Shown: positions 1-13,471 of the stretch, piece by piece | Numbering within the stretch: the stretch's first letter is position 1 | Layout of the letters: each line of letters opens with the position of its first letter | Source of the DNA: Motacilla alba alba | Taxonomy: Eukaryota > Chordata > Aves > Passeriformes > Motacillidae | Direction of reading: 5' to 3' | Length of the DNA stretch: 64,000 bases | NCBI RefSeq assembly: GCF_015832195.1 | Contig: NC_052018.1 | Coordinates: forward strand, 28,548,115-28,612,114 | Program-made: the position numbers and the translations under genes | The notes under the pieces: generated by a model | Told to the model about the DNA's origin: nothing | Seen by the model: only the letters and a program-made list of their open reading frames with translations | Database searches by the model: none

Positions 1-185
1 GCTTCTGAGGAAGGTCCATGTTACACATATGTAGATATATATTTATATTCACGTGCATAAATATATTTTCACTAGCAAACCTCCACCCTCCTCAGCTAGA
101 GACGGGGGCAGTATAAGGCTGCTTCTGCTGTCTGTGTTTGTGGGAGTGCTCTGTGTGTCTGTGGTCTGCGTGGAAACTGTGTGTG

Positions 186-188
<3 letters not shown>

Positions 189-216
<28 letters not shown>
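189..216. repeat. (TG)14 microsatellite
   Basis: An uninterrupted TG dinucleotide run of 28 nt, sitting in a wider TG-rich stretch from about 130 to 222. Alternating purine-pyrimidine DNA of this kind can adopt Z-form and is usually length-polymorphic. The short reading frames across it are translations of the repeat and carry no protein signal. Confidence 0.95.
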
Positions 217-220
<4 letters not shown>

Positions 221-714
221 CAGGGGCCACAAGCTCAGTTTGCTGCTGGTTGCACCTATGGCATAGAGCTGTAACAGCCTCAGCAGCTTCTTGGTCTGCT
301 GGACCCAGTATGATGTATTTTTCTGTAACAATAACCTTTTTTAAAAAGATAATTTTTTTGGCATAGTCTCCATGATATCCTATTCACTGTGCTTTACTCA
401 GTGCTTCCTGTTAGACCTTGTTTTCTAGATCTCCAACCTGCATCTGGGACTGCTATAATTTAAAATTCCTCTCTTTGGCTGACATACATTTTGAAGGTGA
501 CCTATGCCGACAGTACTCTACCTGTTGCCCCACTAATGAATAAATAGGTTTAACACATCTGGCACACTTATGTTCTCGATTATATTTTGAATATGATGTT
601 TGTTTTCTTTCACGACAGGATGATTTTACAGATTCAAGTTCAGTTTATGATCCACTATAATCCCTGGAAAGGCAGGAAATTAATTTCTTCACAACCATTT
701 GTTTTTCTTCCCAC

Positions 715-1020
715 TTACGCTGTTAATTATATCTGTCTAAATGTAGTTCCTTGCACTCGTCTCTGTTGAACTGCATCTGGTTTTTTTTCCAGACCATTTC
801 TTCAATTTGTCAAGATCATTTTTGATTCTCATCCTATCCTCCAGTATGCCTACAGTCCCTCCCAGATATGTGTTGTCTGAAAATTTAATCATATGCTCTT
901 GATTCCATCATTCCTGCTGTTAATGAAAAAACGAATGAAGCTCCACTCTGTACATCTTCTCTTTCTGGCAGTGAACCACAAATAATTCTCTGGGCACAGT
1001 TTACCGAACATTGTTTAAGG
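715..1020 (-). mobile_element. Old CR1/L3-like LINE remnant, antisense
   Basis: The plus strand reads like the antisense of old CR1/L3-type LINEs: a GTTGAACTGCATCTGG-like segment near 766-781, then a block resembling 'caatttgtcaagatcat' (about 805) and 'cctcccagatatgtg' (about 857), in the order expected for that family. The copy is heavily diverged, has no open frame, and its edges are vague. The element would run on the minus strand. The family call rests on remembered consensus. Confidence 0.6.
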
Positions 1021-2957
1021 CTTTTGAAGAAGAGACAACAAAAATCTACTTCTTTACCTGGATTATTTAAAAAATTAAAAAAAAAAAAAAAAGAAAGAAA
1101 ATAAGAAGTTATAACAGTTAAAAGCATACTAAATTCCTAAATTCCCTGGGCCTCTGACTTTGTGATGTAAAAAAATTAGGTGAGTTGGACCATATTTTTT
1201 TTTTCAAGCTCAGATTAATTCATCTGCCCATTATCTTTTAGAAGCTTGACATAGTTCATTAATTCTGAAATTTTTCTTTGTCAGTATAAACCTATATCCC
1301 TCTCCTATACACCCTTCTTCCCCACAAGTTCTATGACCACTGCACTGCCTTTCCTTGTACTTCAGGGCCGAATATATGTCAAACAGATATATAATACTAA
1401 ATTCATAAGGATATAATAGCATAATTTCTTATCTACATAGAAGCTTTCACAAAATTTGAAGGTGTCTAAGCTCTTAATACAAAGAAAATAGAAACACACC
1501 CACCCCCCCCCACCCCGGCACCCAGTTTGATTACACATACAAGTGTCTAGTACGATTTGAGGTCATGCAGTGCCTCCAAGACAGCCACTGGAGATATAAT
1601 ACCAGATCAGTGTGAGCCCCATGTCCTCATTAGCTAGCCTGAAGACCACAAATGGTACTAGAGGCTAAAATTTGAACAACCAAAATGTATTTTGTATTCC
1701 ACTGACCACAGTGGGAATTTAGGATTAACTATATCTGTTGCTATTTGAGATGCTGCAGGGTATTCTTACCCTGATTCAAGTTCCCTGTTTCATAAGGATG
1801 TTCGGAGTGGGCACATGAAGGTATTTTAATCCAGTGCCTGGCATATCTTTAAGCACCTATGTAACAAATCTGAATTTAAGGGCTCTAATTTCAAATTGAT
1901 ATGCATTCATATATCTTTCTGGAGATGACAATTAATTGCCCTGGCATGTTTTTAAAATTGTGGAGTTATGTAAATCATCACTAGTATAAATTTCCTACTG
2001 ATGCCTAGATTCAGTTCAAACATGTAGTCTTTGCTCAGACTAATTATCTACTGCCTCTAAGATACTTCTATGTGTGCTGACTGACCTCCAATTGTTTCTC
2101 CAGGAGAATTCATGTCATAACTGCTAGCTCCACGAAGATATCGCAGATATCCTGAAGTTCATCAAAAAACATTACATTCTATATTTCAGTAACGGAACAG
2201 GTTTTCTTGTTCTGTCTCCACTGGCATTGACTACTCTAGTCAGTTTTTTCCTTCCCTACATTGTGGGGAAGACAGAAGAAAAAAAAAGATGCATTAAACA
2301 TTTCATCCTCCTTCATGTCAATCCACCCTACCCAGTGAACAGGAGACCAACAATTTCATACTAATCTCCTTACAAAGTTCACTACCATTTTTGATGACTC
2401 GTACTATTTGCATCTTCTTTTCTATCTTAGCCTTTCCAACCCAAATATTTTCATGCTTCTGCTACTTTTTTATAAACCTAATGGACACTTGCATCATGTT
2501 TCTATTTTCTATAAGATTTATGCTTAGGTTTGAGTTTAATGATGAACTCAAGACAGTCGCGTTGCTCTCCTTCCTGTGCTTCCTTGCCTTCTTCCATTTT
2601 GGGATAGTTAGTATTTGTGCACACATATTATTGTTCCTTAACTCTTTATCATCAAGAACTGACTTACAAGACAATTTTTTTAATGGTTTCTTGTACAGGT
2701 TTGTAAAATGTGCCTTTTTCTTTTTTTTTTTTTTCTTTAAATTAGGTCAAACTAATTAGTTACAACTAATTTGAAGCAGTGTTAACATTTTAATCTATTA
2801 CTTTAAATACTTCTCATTTACTTCATTCATTCAATGGCCCAGATCTTGTCTGTACTAGGGTGAAAATTGAAATAGTCTCCCAGAATTGTCTCTCTGGAAG
2901 GCAATGCTCCCATATTCTATTCATGAAGTCTGAGGAAGAAAAGGCCTTTGCACATGC
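1021..2957. other. Unique AT-rich DNA, no gene seen
   Basis: No coding exon or recognisable repeat was found. The stretch holds an A-run near 1077-1092, a C-rich run at 1501-1516 and a T-run near 2724-2737. A 122-codon frame at 2391-2759 is Phe/Leu-rich, ends in the T-run translation and looks like chance. Confidence 0.5.
1501..1516. repeat. C-rich run (G-rich on minus strand)
   Basis: An almost pure C tract interrupted by single A bases, preceded by CACACC. The minus strand carries closely spaced G runs, so an intrastrand quadruplex is conceivable. It may equally be a simple length-variable homopolymer. Confidence 0.7.
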
Positions 2958-3175
2958 ATAGAATTATAGAATAACAGAATCACAGAATAACAGAATTGTT
3001 AAGGTCGGAAAATACCTCTAAGACCATCAAGTCCAACCATCAACCTGGCACCACCACCATGTTCACCACCAAACCATGTCCTCAAGTACTATATCCATAT
3101 GCTTTGTTGAACATTCCAGGGATGATGATGACTCTGCCACTTTCCTGGGCAAAGGGAAGCAATGCTCATTATGTA
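2958..3175 (-). mobile_element. CR1 LINE 3'-end fragment, antisense
   Basis: The left edge carries the reverse complement of the CR1 8-bp terminal repeat (ATAGAAT, ACAGAATCACAGAATAAC), followed by 'gttaaggtcggaaaatacc' and 'atcaagtccaaccatcaac', the antisense of the CR1 3' UTR just before the terminus. The element therefore points left, with its 3' end at about 2958. It is strongly 5'-truncated, as is typical for CR1: similarity fades beyond 'cctgggca' near 3150. There is no coding capacity. Confidence 0.9.
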
Positions 3176-6100
3176 GACATGGGTTAAGACATTAAATATA
3201 AACTCTTCCAGCAAGTAATACTCTCCAATGACTGAAAGTCAGAACTACTGCAGTAAACAGGAAATAAATATTGTATTGTATGATTGGTCCCATGACAACT
3301 CCAAGAGGGCTTCATCTGTATCAGTGAAAAGATAGATACTGAGGGTTATTAAGTCGAGTCACACTGATCAACAGTTATGTCATTGAAACATTTTTAAAGT
3401 GCCTAAGGGGACCAGGCAGATAACAAACCATAACTAGCTTCATTGTTTGCAGTCCAAGACTACTTTATTTGCCTAAATTCCGCAACAAAATTAATTATCT
3501 CTACATGTTTCTTTCTAGTCATATCTTCCTCTTTTAGGAAGTTAATCTGGGGTTCAGTATGGGATTAATATACCTAAACACCCCAGTTATGTCATCATCT
3601 ACATGCACACCATCTCCCAGCTCTTACTACAGCCACCTGAGACACAGGGCTTAAATTATTCTCTAAAGGCAGGTCTCCCCTGTAATTAGAGATACAGTGG
3701 GCTATGCTGCATGGCATTTGTGTGTCATGACAGTAAGATCTTTTGTCAATGGCCTTTCGTAGGCAAGTTTTCTAAATTGCCAGCACACACAGATACTGGG
3801 ATCCTTTTGGTCATCTCAGGTGGTAATATTTAGCCAACTGAACTGAGGCCCTACTGTCTGTAACTTAGATAAAGAATAGCTGAAGCAAGTATATGAAATA
3901 AATGCAATTTTGATGTCAAAAAAGAGCATTACAATTTTTCCACAAGAAGGCTTATTCCCATTTTTCTACAAAACATAAACCAGTTTCAAGTTCAAGAGAA
4001 AAACTGTGAAGTTTATTCTTTATACATCACTTTTAGAATATCTTAGATTTGAGATAAGTTTGACTTGGAAGTCACAAGTGTTCTCTTTTTTTTTTTTTTA
4101 ACTCTACTGCTTTCCAACACCTCTCAGCTCTCTTGCAACATTGATTTGTTCAATATAGCCATTTTTCATATACAATATTTTCCTATTATCTTCTCTTAAA
4201 ATGAACTACTAAATAACACAGCACCCTATAGTTTCCCATCAATAAAGTATTTTTCAGTGGAAAGGGGTCAAGCTGAATGCATTTCTACACTCAGTGAATT
4301 ACAAGTATTTGGGATTACATTTTAAGAAGTTCTGTTATTTAGCATATCATAGAAATGCATCAAGTAACTTTATTTGAACACAAATAATTTCAGTACTGGA
4401 CAATAGAATACATTTTAACAGAGTTGTAAATATGCCCCCCATGTATAACAAAATATCTTCTCAATGCATTGGGAAGAATGAGCATTTATTTTTTCTGACT
4501 GTGTGTACATGTTTGTATGTAGTAATTAGCCAGAAAATGTAAGAAGCCATCAGTTCTTTTGCAAGGTTTATTGTCTGGTTGCTCGTAAATCCAAGCATTT
4601 TTATTTCTCATTCTTAACACTGAAAAATCTCAGTTGGCTTTTCAGCCAGTATGTCTTTTTTGCCTTTTGAGCAAATGCTCAGAATGGTTTGCATAATATA
4701 AGATGATACACATTTTAAGTATCCTTCATCAAGCCATGTGCTACATATCCTTGCCGATATCTGTGCTTCCAATTTTATGCTTCAGTACCATGTTAACCCT
4801 TCACTACTCGTGTTGTTTTTTTCTGAGTATCTTCTGCCAGTTCTACACTTAGATATGAAGCACATTCACTGACTTTTCCCTTTATAATTTTTGTTGTTTC
4901 ATCATCTATTGCAGGAATATTTAATTAATCCATTTCTATAAGAGAAGTATCTAATCTCAAACTACATGACAACCAGGAAATACTGAAATTTTGATGAATA
5001 GGCCTGGAAATCTGTAAACTAGTGAGCCTTACTGAAATGACCCACTTTAATTTGCTAACTATTCCTATTATTAATAGGAATCCATATGAATGTATTCTAA
5101 TTTAGTCTCTGGCTAAATTTGCAACTCCCCCATTCTTAAATTAATTTGGAAGATTTAAAATGTATCTTCATAGAAAAATGCCTCCCAAATATATCTCATG
5201 AATACTTATTTTGAGTTTCAGTGCCAGGCCTGCAATAATCAAGGACATTTGATAGTGATGATGGATATTTTAAAACAATGCATATTTAGGAATAATTTAA
5301 TTCTTATAAATAGATCTGTTTGACTGGTTGATGGAGCCAAGATTCAAAAATTAGCATTTGGGGAAAACTATTGTTTTCCTGACAAAGAGAAAAATAGATT
5401 TGTAATCTTAAACCCACAAGATCATATCTTCCCATTGTTCTCTGTTAAGACAAGACTTCAGCAACCTCTCCTCATCTCTCCCTCACCTGAGAGCCTTTCT
5501 CCATCATCACCTGCTCTCTCACATGCCAAAATACTGACAACTACGATTCTCCCTTTTATCTCCTGCCTACACTCCCATCAGTGAGAAACATCACTCTCTC
5601 TACTTTGTAGTTTACCTATCAGATTCTCTCCAGAAACACTTCGGGGCAAACACTAATCCCTGCTCTCTGAATAGTCCTGATACCTTACTGCAGCACACAG
5701 TCAAGGTGAAAGAAACTGGAAGGAAATGGAAAGCAGCTGAGGTACAATTCAGGGCCCCAAATACAAGCTTCAGTCTCTAGGACCCACTCATAAACCCTTA
5801 TGAAGTCTGGGGTATCTGCAAGGGATTTCTGCATGGGAAGTATGACCTGCAGAAGACATCTTCTGAAAAATGGAAGGCTAGAGGGAATTTTATGTTGAAA
5901 AAAGTGCTCCTAAAAGTCTATATTTAAGCTATGAAATCTGCTTTCCAACATGTTTCTACCTAGGCATCAACTAATCTTTGCCAAGCATACCTAAATTCTT
6001 ATCTACTTCCCTCTGGATATCCTCTGTTACTCCATACTCCTCTCCCAATCCCACTTGGCAATTGCTCACATTTTCAGTAGTAAGTAAAGCTTAGAAGAGA

Positions 6101-6879
6101 TTTTAACTTACTATTATTTATTTTGTTGCCAGACAGAACATTATAATTAGATGAAATAAATTGTGTAGAAAAGATAAGTAGGTGGCAAAACAATTATCAT
6201 TGTTAAGCAAAGAAATGGAAGCTTAAATTTGCCATTTTTAGAAGCAGTATCAGATAGTGATCTCTTGACATTTCAACTTGCTACATTTAAAATATATATA
6301 GCTATATTGTCCAAAATGTTACAAAATGCCTGAGAAGGGAAGTTTCAATTCTCATAATCATTCATAGCCTACCTGGACCTAGAGCTGCTCAGTACACCAA
6401 ACACAGGGTAATTCTGGATAACATGATTCAGTGTCAGACCAACAGTGCTTAAGCTAAAGCTCCAGGCTAAGTAGCCTAGTTCCTACTGAAAGATGGATAA
6501 TATTTTAATTTTTTTTGTGTGTGTTAACCAGTGAGCAGTATGCAATCCCAGGGAGGCAAAGCATCTTTAACAGATACTGTACCAGTACACTAGAAATGGC
6601 GGAATATGTTCTGTTTATGCTACTGGCCTAGATGTCTGAAATACTTAATTTAATTTTTTACTGTAATAGTTGTGCGATTTCCAATAAGTTATTCACTGAT
6701 TTTTCTGTCACTGTTCTTTATTTAGAAAATGATGGAGTAGTTATTCATAGCTATAATTATCTCTAATTATAGAAAATTCTTTTCTTCCTTCCAGCCTATA
6801 ACAGTACTTTCTGTATTTCCTACAAATGTATGAAATCTCTAGAACAAATACTGCTTCAGCATTACCTAAGTACCACTCA
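3176..6879. other. Unique AT-rich DNA, no gene seen
   Basis: No exon, RNA gene or known repeat was recognised. Notable local features are a 21-nt near-perfect palindrome at 5061-5081 and a pyrimidine-rich stretch at about 5455-5530. All reading frames are short. Confidence 0.5.
5061..5081. repeat. Short perfect palindrome, 10-bp arms
   Basis: ATTCCTATTA, one spacer T, then TAATAGGAAT form perfect inverted arms. This is short and AT-rich, so chance is a reasonable explanation in a window of this size. Confidence 0.8.
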
Positions 6880-7235
6880 GGGAAGAATGAGGAGTGCAGT
6901 CGGAGGGGAATTGTGGTCAATCCACTCAGCAGTGCTTTTTTTGTTCATGCTTTTCCCATTCTCCGGTGTGAGGCTTCACAAGCCACAAGTTCTTTCAGCA
7001 GATACACACGTGCTGCAGTGTATGGTCATCCACAGGCTGCAGAGTGGATATCTGCTAACCATGGTCTCTCCATGGGCTGCAGGGGAGTCTCTTCTCCCTC
7101 ACCTGGAGCACCTCCTCCCCTCCTTATTCCCTCCCCTCAGTGTACCCTCTGCTGTTTCCTTTTGTTCTCTCCTCCTTCCTCAGTGATGTTTCCTCACCTT
7201 TCTTCAATACATTTTCCCCAGGACACCACCATTTT
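6880..7235 (-). mobile_element. ERV LTR-derived segment, antisense
   Basis: The stretch has motifs shared with the LTR copies at 8575, 40958 and 59550, read antisense: 'ccatgggctgcaggggagtc' at about 7070-7089, 'cacctggagcacctcctccc' at about 7099-7118, and 'gtggatatctgctaacc' upstream of them. It is diverged and both ends are unclear. Open frames here (up to 157 codons) are translations of the LTR and have no retroviral protein features. Confidence 0.6.
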
Positions 7236-7239
7236 GGTG

Positions 7240-7620
7240 GCCAGACTCAGCAGTGCCCTGCAGTGGGTGGCCTGGAGCTGGAATTGTCAGTGTGGGTAAC
7301 TGCTGAAAGAAATGTGGCCCATGTAGAGACCATGTTGGAGAGGGGGAAAAGCATGAAAAGAAGCAGTATTGGAGATGACCTTTTGTGGACTGTCTACAAT
7401 CCTCTGTTCCCCTTCCCTCAAGTGGAAGAGTCATCAATGAAATAGTGAAGTTGAGCCAGGGAAAAGGTTCGCTGAGGGGAGAGTGGCTTAGGCTTCTTTT
7501 CTTACCATCCAATTCTATTTTAACTGACAATAAATTAGATTTTTTTTCTCAAACAGAGTCTGTTTTGGCCCATGTTGGTACTTGATAAGTGATGTTCTGT
7601 CTATCTGAAGTCATAATATA
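7240..7620 (+). mobile_element. ERV LTR-derived segment, sense orientation
   Basis: This part matches the same LTR family in the opposite orientation to its left neighbour: 'atagtgaagttgagccaggg' (about 7442-7461, the reverse complement of the GGCTCAACTT block in the other copies), then AATAAA at 7529-7534 and 'cagagtctgttttggccc' at about 7554-7571. The order matches the sense strand of the family through its polyadenylation signal. The 3' end of the LTR is lost. The opposed neighbours suggest two insertions or an inversion. Confidence 0.6.
7529..7534 (+). promoter_or_regulatory. LTR-type polyadenylation signal AATAAA
   Basis: AATAAA sits where the related copy at 59550-60581 has AATAAA on its minus strand (59734-59739), just before the AGTCTGTTTTG block. 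This conserved position supports the orientation assigned to the LTR family. Function in this decayed copy is unknown. Confidence 0.4.
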
Positions 7621-8574
7621 CTGCATCCTACTTTTTCTTACTTACTTCTTCTTCCCTGTTGAGAACAGAAAGTATGAGTTACTAGGTGGGAATCTGACAG
7701 CCAGCCAAAGTCAACTCACCACAAGAAAAAATGAAATTAAAAAAAAAATATCTTTTATAAAACAGTTCTAAGTATTAACAGCCACACATTTGACTTTTTT
7801 ACACACATTTCCTGGAGTTTATCATTCCTGTTGTTTGTGGTTTTTTTGAATTACTCTTCAATTCTCTCTGGGGTGGTAATATTGATGCCTTCCATCTGTT
7901 GGGGTAGGGAACAATGAGTCATCAGTGTCCCTTGCCTTTCACCAAGGATGACTAAGACAGTTGTGGGGTTTTCTTCCCTTTCCAGGCTCTAGTTCATTTT
8001 AACATTTACTAATCTGCTTTTACCTTTTGATCTTCCCTGATTAGTCAGCAAGCTCACATTATACTCAAATATGCTAGATAGGATGCAAACTATTTCATAT
8101 TTGTTCTCCTTGCTGTTCCTCAAACTGTTTTTGTCTAGTTCCAGGTCTGAACTTCTTTAACTGACTGCTGGTCAATTGTTTATAATGATGGGGTTATGAC
8201 CAGTACCAAGGCTATGAACCATTATTAACATCCCATGCTGGTACTCCCTTATGCTGCACCCTATTTTTCCACACCTCTAAGCCTCTGCTCTTATTAGAGG
8301 CATATATTTCTCCACACTACATTATCAAGTGACAGTCATAAATTTTTAAATTTATAAAGAATAACTGCTTGTTACTGTTATCTGCATAAAACTATTGTGT
8401 ATCACACAGAGATAAGCAAAAGTTACACTGCTTAGAGGTAGACTCCTGATCACAAGAGAAGTTGCTGCTACAGCAAAACCAGGTAAAATAAAAACTCCAG
8501 ACAGGTCAAGACAAATTCAGAGTGAGCCTCAGAAGCTTCAGTCCTGATGCCCTCAAAGTCAGGACTAATCATGT
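7621..8574. other. Unique DNA between LTR fragments
   Basis: No exon or repeat was recognised. An A-run occurs near 7739-7748. Part of this interval could be diverged LTR or internal retroviral sequence, but nothing visible supports that. Confidence 0.4.
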
Positions 8575-9332
8575 GGCTCAACTTTACTCACAATCTCTCT
8601 ACCTTTTTTCCCCCAGCAGCGCAGGGAGATGGGGAACAGGACTTGTGGTGGGTTCATCACAAACCTCTGCTGCTTCTTCCTTTGCAGGGGGGCAACTCAT
8701 CACACTTTTCTCCTGCTCCAGTGTGAGGTCCCTCCTACAGGAGACAGTGTTCCACAACTCCTGCAACACAACTCCTTCCCACAGGCTGCAGCTCCTCACA
8801 GATTGCTCCAGCATGGGATGCAGTACCAGGAGCAGACTGCTGCAGCGTGAGTCCCCAGTGGGGTCACAAATCCTGCCAGCAAACCTGCTCTAGCATGGGC
8901 TTCTCCTGGGGTCACAGCCTCCTTCAGACATCCACCTGCTCTGGCCTGCAGCCCTCCAGGTTGGTCTCTGCTCCACCATGGACCTCCATGAGCTGCAGGG
9001 GCACAGTTGCCTCACCACAGTCTGCAATTCTGGCTGCAGGGAAATCTCAGCTCTGGCACCTGGAGCACATTTTCCCCCTCCTTCTTCACTGACCTTGGGG
9101 TTTGCAGAGTTGTTGCTTTTGCATATTGTCACTCCTCTCCTTTGACTTCTGCTGATGTGGCAGCAGGGGTTTTTCCCCTTCTTGACTATGTTATCCTGGA
9201 AATGCTGTCACCATCGCTGATGGGCTTGGCCTTGGTCAGCAGCAGGTCCATCTTGGAGCTGAGTGGCATTGGCTCTGTTGGATGTGGGGAAAGCTTCTAG
9301 CAGCTTTTCCCTGTTGCCTCCTCAGTACCAAA
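8575..9332 (-). mobile_element. Truncated ERV LTR, antisense
   Basis: Begins inside the family at 'ggctcaactttactcacaat' and continues through 'gtgaggtccctcctacagga', 'tccatgagctgcaggggcac', 'cctccttcttcactgacctt' and 'ctgatgggcttggccttggt', in the same order as the copies at 40958-41998 and 59550-60581. The portion that should lie left of 8575 (the LTR 3' third) is missing, and the right end stops around 'ctcagtacc', short of the expected terminus. Solo and truncated; no internal retroviral genes adjoin it. The reading frames across it are not genes. Confidence 0.75.
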
Positions 9333-12300
9333 TTCATGTGAAAAGCGTCACAATAAACATATCAGAGCTGCAAAACTGAAACTTTTTTTGTCCTTATATC
9401 ATTAGAACGATCTTTGCCAGATAATGGATATTTATCACTTTGATATATGGGATGACTGATTAGTCCAAAGAGCTCATGAAACTATAAAAAGGAACACAAT
9501 TATTTACCAAAAAATAAACTCTTACTTTTCGTTCCAGTGAAGCTTTATATAGGGTTATTGGCTTTTGATTGATTGTTCAGGTATTTGTACAAACGAATAA
9601 AATGACTATGCTTTTATCTCATTAATGAGAGAGGACACAAGTGGAGAAAATAAAGTTTTTATTACCAAATGAATAGCACAGCAGGGTATGACTTGATAAA
9701 TAGAACATTTCATTTTACCTCGTGGGCCTTACTATCACAGTCCACATCTCCTGAGTAATTTAATGAACACTGATGGTTGAACCAGTGCCAGTTTTAATAC
9801 TCAACATTTTAATCAGCTAGGAAAATAAGTTATAACTGAGCAACACTTGAATAGCACTTCAGTGTGTAAAGGAATATGTTGCAGAGAATGATGCTTGTTA
9901 GTCTGGATGAATTAGAGAAATTGCTACCTCTGCTGGATGTAGCTAGTTGGACACTGAGGGTGGTTATTATTTCCCCTGCACCAGGCATTTGACTTTTGCT
10001 CTTTATAATCTAATGAGGTTTATTCTTCTGTTGACCTAGTCATCCTCCATCTGTATTATTTCCCCATTATTTTCTTACTAAGTGTTGACTTTATTGCTGC
10101 CATCCAATGTAGGTCTGGAATTGCAAGCATCACATTCCTAGGTGTGTACACGTCCACTGGAATGCATGTTCATTACCTGCAATAATCCAGGCTTGTATGT
10201 GCCATAATGACAGAAGCAAAAACACAGTCCCAAAATGCCTACACAATGGGAGACCTTCTTCTGAAGGAATGGAGGGGGATTATTATGTTTGCCTCATACT
10301 CATAGTTTCCTACCACTTGAGATCACAGTGTCCTCTATCCTTGGAGGGATAGGTTGAAGAAAGGTGACTTCATTTTTATCTGTTGAACATTTCCAGTTCC
10401 CACTGTGAACACAGCTGCTAGATGGAGGGACTATAGAGAAGGTGGGGCAGGGTGTGTGTGGCTGAGGTTGATCGATCTATTCTTAATTACAAGAAGTGAA
10501 AATAGCAACAGAACTAAGATACTGAACATCAGTGGACTTCCAGAAAATTAGACAGTAGATTTTGGCGTTCTTTTCTCATCCATTCATTCAGCCCAATAAT
10601 GGAAATTGTCATCAAAGTGGCCTAGAGCCTGTTTAATTTGGCATAAGCATTTTATAAAAGACTGCCCTACTTTTCCTCCTTCTTGTTTTAGAGAATAATA
10701 TGAAAGCAAAAAAAAAAAAAAAAAAAAAAATGAACAGTGAAATGTTCTTTTTCTCTTTCCAAGCAGGAAATGAAAGGAATCCATTTACACAGCTATTTTC
10801 TACTTCATTTCTTAGTCACTGCAAAAAAGGGGAGGAATGAGTATAAAAAGTGGAAGAGAGAATTTTCATTCAAATTCAGTTAAAGGGATTATGGTAAATC
10901 TATCTGTATTTGCAATGGGAAATCACAAATTTCCCATTTGCTATTTAAGGATACTTATATTAATTGGGATCAAATTTTTCCTGATGGAAAGAATGAATGC
11001 TTGTCAGGTATTCATGTACTTGCTGTTAATTTTGACACATCTCACATTTTAATCCTAAACATTTGCATTGACCAAATATTCACTCAATAATTGTTGTGAT
11101 TTATTTCATACTTTTAATACTTATTTCTTATGCACTGCAAAATTGTTGCAATGGCATGTTCGGACACCTTTCTGACACCTTTAATGCCATGTTACATGTC
11201 ATTCCTTTGTAAAACACTCTGCAACCTTATTAAATAATTCTAGAGATGTATTAAAAGTTTAAAATGCATGTCATATTCACAATAGGTTTTCCACAAACAC
11301 CCTTTTTGTGTAACATTGAAATTTCCACACCCTTAGTAGTTGTACTGCACTATTGTGCTGGCATAATCCATTCTATATCTGTTCTGAATTTTCCCCTTCA
11401 CTGCTTCCTCCTACCCTATTATTTGTCACTTTATTTAATTTCTATGTTTGATACAGCATCTATTGTTCTAATGAAAGGTTTCTAATAGGCTTCAGTGTGT
11501 GTTGGATTGCACTTTGGGCCTTTGTGTCTGAATAAAAATACATATGACAAGTTCATCTGTAAATCAGTTACTTCAGAAAAAAATTTTTAAAACCTAAAAT
11601 CAAAATACTTGTATTAGATGCATAAATGATCATATACTCCTTATTCAGTTGCTAATATATTAGTCAAAGAAAGTAGTCTATCATTTTGAGTGTTTGCTTT
11701 GTAAATTTCAATAAGATTTTAAATATTTTAATTTATTTATTTGTTTGTCAGCACTTTTAAGGATGCATTTATTAGGAATTATATTATTAATTTAACTGTA
11801 CGGAAATTCTTAAATTAAAAATCTGTCAATTTCTTCAAGATACTGAATTATAAAGATGATACCATTGTTTCTTATGTTCTGATGTTCAATTCCCCAGAAA
11901 CTATTATTAGCTCTTGTATATGATAGGTTATCCAATTGTTCCAGCTTTTTTCTTGAAAATCTCATGGTTAGCAAAAGTACATGTCTTGGAAAATTTCATG
12001 TTTATAGAGAGACAGCCCATCACTTTGAAAAGTTCTCCATACTTTTAGTCTTTGTTAAACAAATACCAACATTTTTTGTTTTCTTTTGTTTTAGTGAGCA
12101 TTCCTAGATTGTTTTATGTCCTTGTCAAGAAAAAAAAAAAAAAGGTCCCTTTGCACCTACATCTATTTGTATCCTTGAAAAGATACTGATCATTGCAATT
12201 AACTTTGTCTTGGGTAGACAACAAGAATGCATACCAGGAATATATTAAATACGCCAAAATAAGCCTTCATGATCAAACACAGAAACATAACCACACGTGA

Positions 12301-13294
12301 TTGTCTTGTTTATCATTAACAGAATTCCTAAACTTATTGCTAGTATCTGGTAATTTTTAAAATTTCATCAAGTCTGCTTAACGAAATTTATTTCCTTCAA
12401 AGCCCTATTGACTCAATTTAGCACAACCCAAATCCCAGTATATTTGGGTTTGTTTTTGTTTATTTGTTTTAAATTATTATCTAAAATATTGGGCTGTATT
12501 TCAGCTGATCATCTGGTTTGTCCTTTCTTAGTACTAACTCAAAGATTAGAAGCTTTCCAGTACTGTAGATGCATATTTTTAAGATATATTAGAAACTGAT
12601 CTTGACAGGCAGACGTTTGTGTAAATTATCAGGACTTGTCAATGTATAACTGTAATGCTTTTTCCCAAGTTAATAGTTTTCTTGAAAGTGCATCATTATG
12701 TCCTAGAAATTATGAGCAAGCAAACCAATAATACATAATTGCTTTCTTGTGATCCCCATTCTGCTTTAATTATATCACTGTTGCTGTATTTTTATATTTT
12801 ACTGTAAACAATTATTTACTGGAAATAAATTTTATTCAGTGAGTGTCTGACTTAAAGCTTAACTGAAGAACACAAATTTTACCACAATATAAATAATAAA
12901 TAATTACATAGCAAGCAAAAAAATAGAACTCAATTTCAAAGGAGAGGTTCTAACAATGTGACTTGTAGGTGCCTATGTCCCTGAACTTTTAAATGCCTTT
13001 TGTGATGCTGTTCACGTAGTCACTCAGGCAGATATCTGGATATCATTATTTTATTTCTAACACATCTATTAAAAACAAACATTAAAGAAATATGAAGTGC
13101 TATATAAAAGAATTTTCCAAATATTTTCCAAAAAGATTCTGGTGTATTTCAAGAAATTATAGTTTTCAAGGGTATCTCTGAGGAAGATATCTCCTGATTG
13201 TCTATCTAGTGTGATCACAAAAAAAGATTGTGTACAATTAATGTTGTCAGACAATCTGTTATTTCTCCCTAAACACATTATTTTAGTAGTAACT
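9333..13294. other. Unique AT-rich DNA, no gene seen
   Basis: Nearly 4 kb without a recognisable exon or transposon. It contains a 23-nt A-run (10708-10730), another A-run near 12129-12143, and very AT-rich DNA at about 11570-11840. Conserved non-coding elements could be present but cannot be judged from one sequence. Confidence 0.5.
10708..10730. repeat. Poly(A) run, 23 nt
   Basis: An uninterrupted homopolymer. No retrocopied gene body is recognisable immediately upstream, so I do not call it a processed-pseudogene tail. Confidence 0.9.
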
Positions 13295-13380
13295 AGGAAA
13301 GAAAGGGAGAGAAGGAAGGAAGGAAGGAAGGAAGGAAGGAAGGAAGGAAGGAAGAGAGAGAGAAAGAAAGAAAGAAAGAG

Positions 13381-13471
<91 letters not shown>

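Noticed and set aside
6826..7530. Overlapping 157-, 118-, 101- and 108-codon frames
   Set aside because: They lie wholly in LTR-derived DNA, overlap one another on both strands and show no gag, protease, polymerase or envelope features.
10708..10730. Poly(A) tail of a processed pseudogene
   Set aside because: No gene-like or retrocopied sequence precedes it on either strand.
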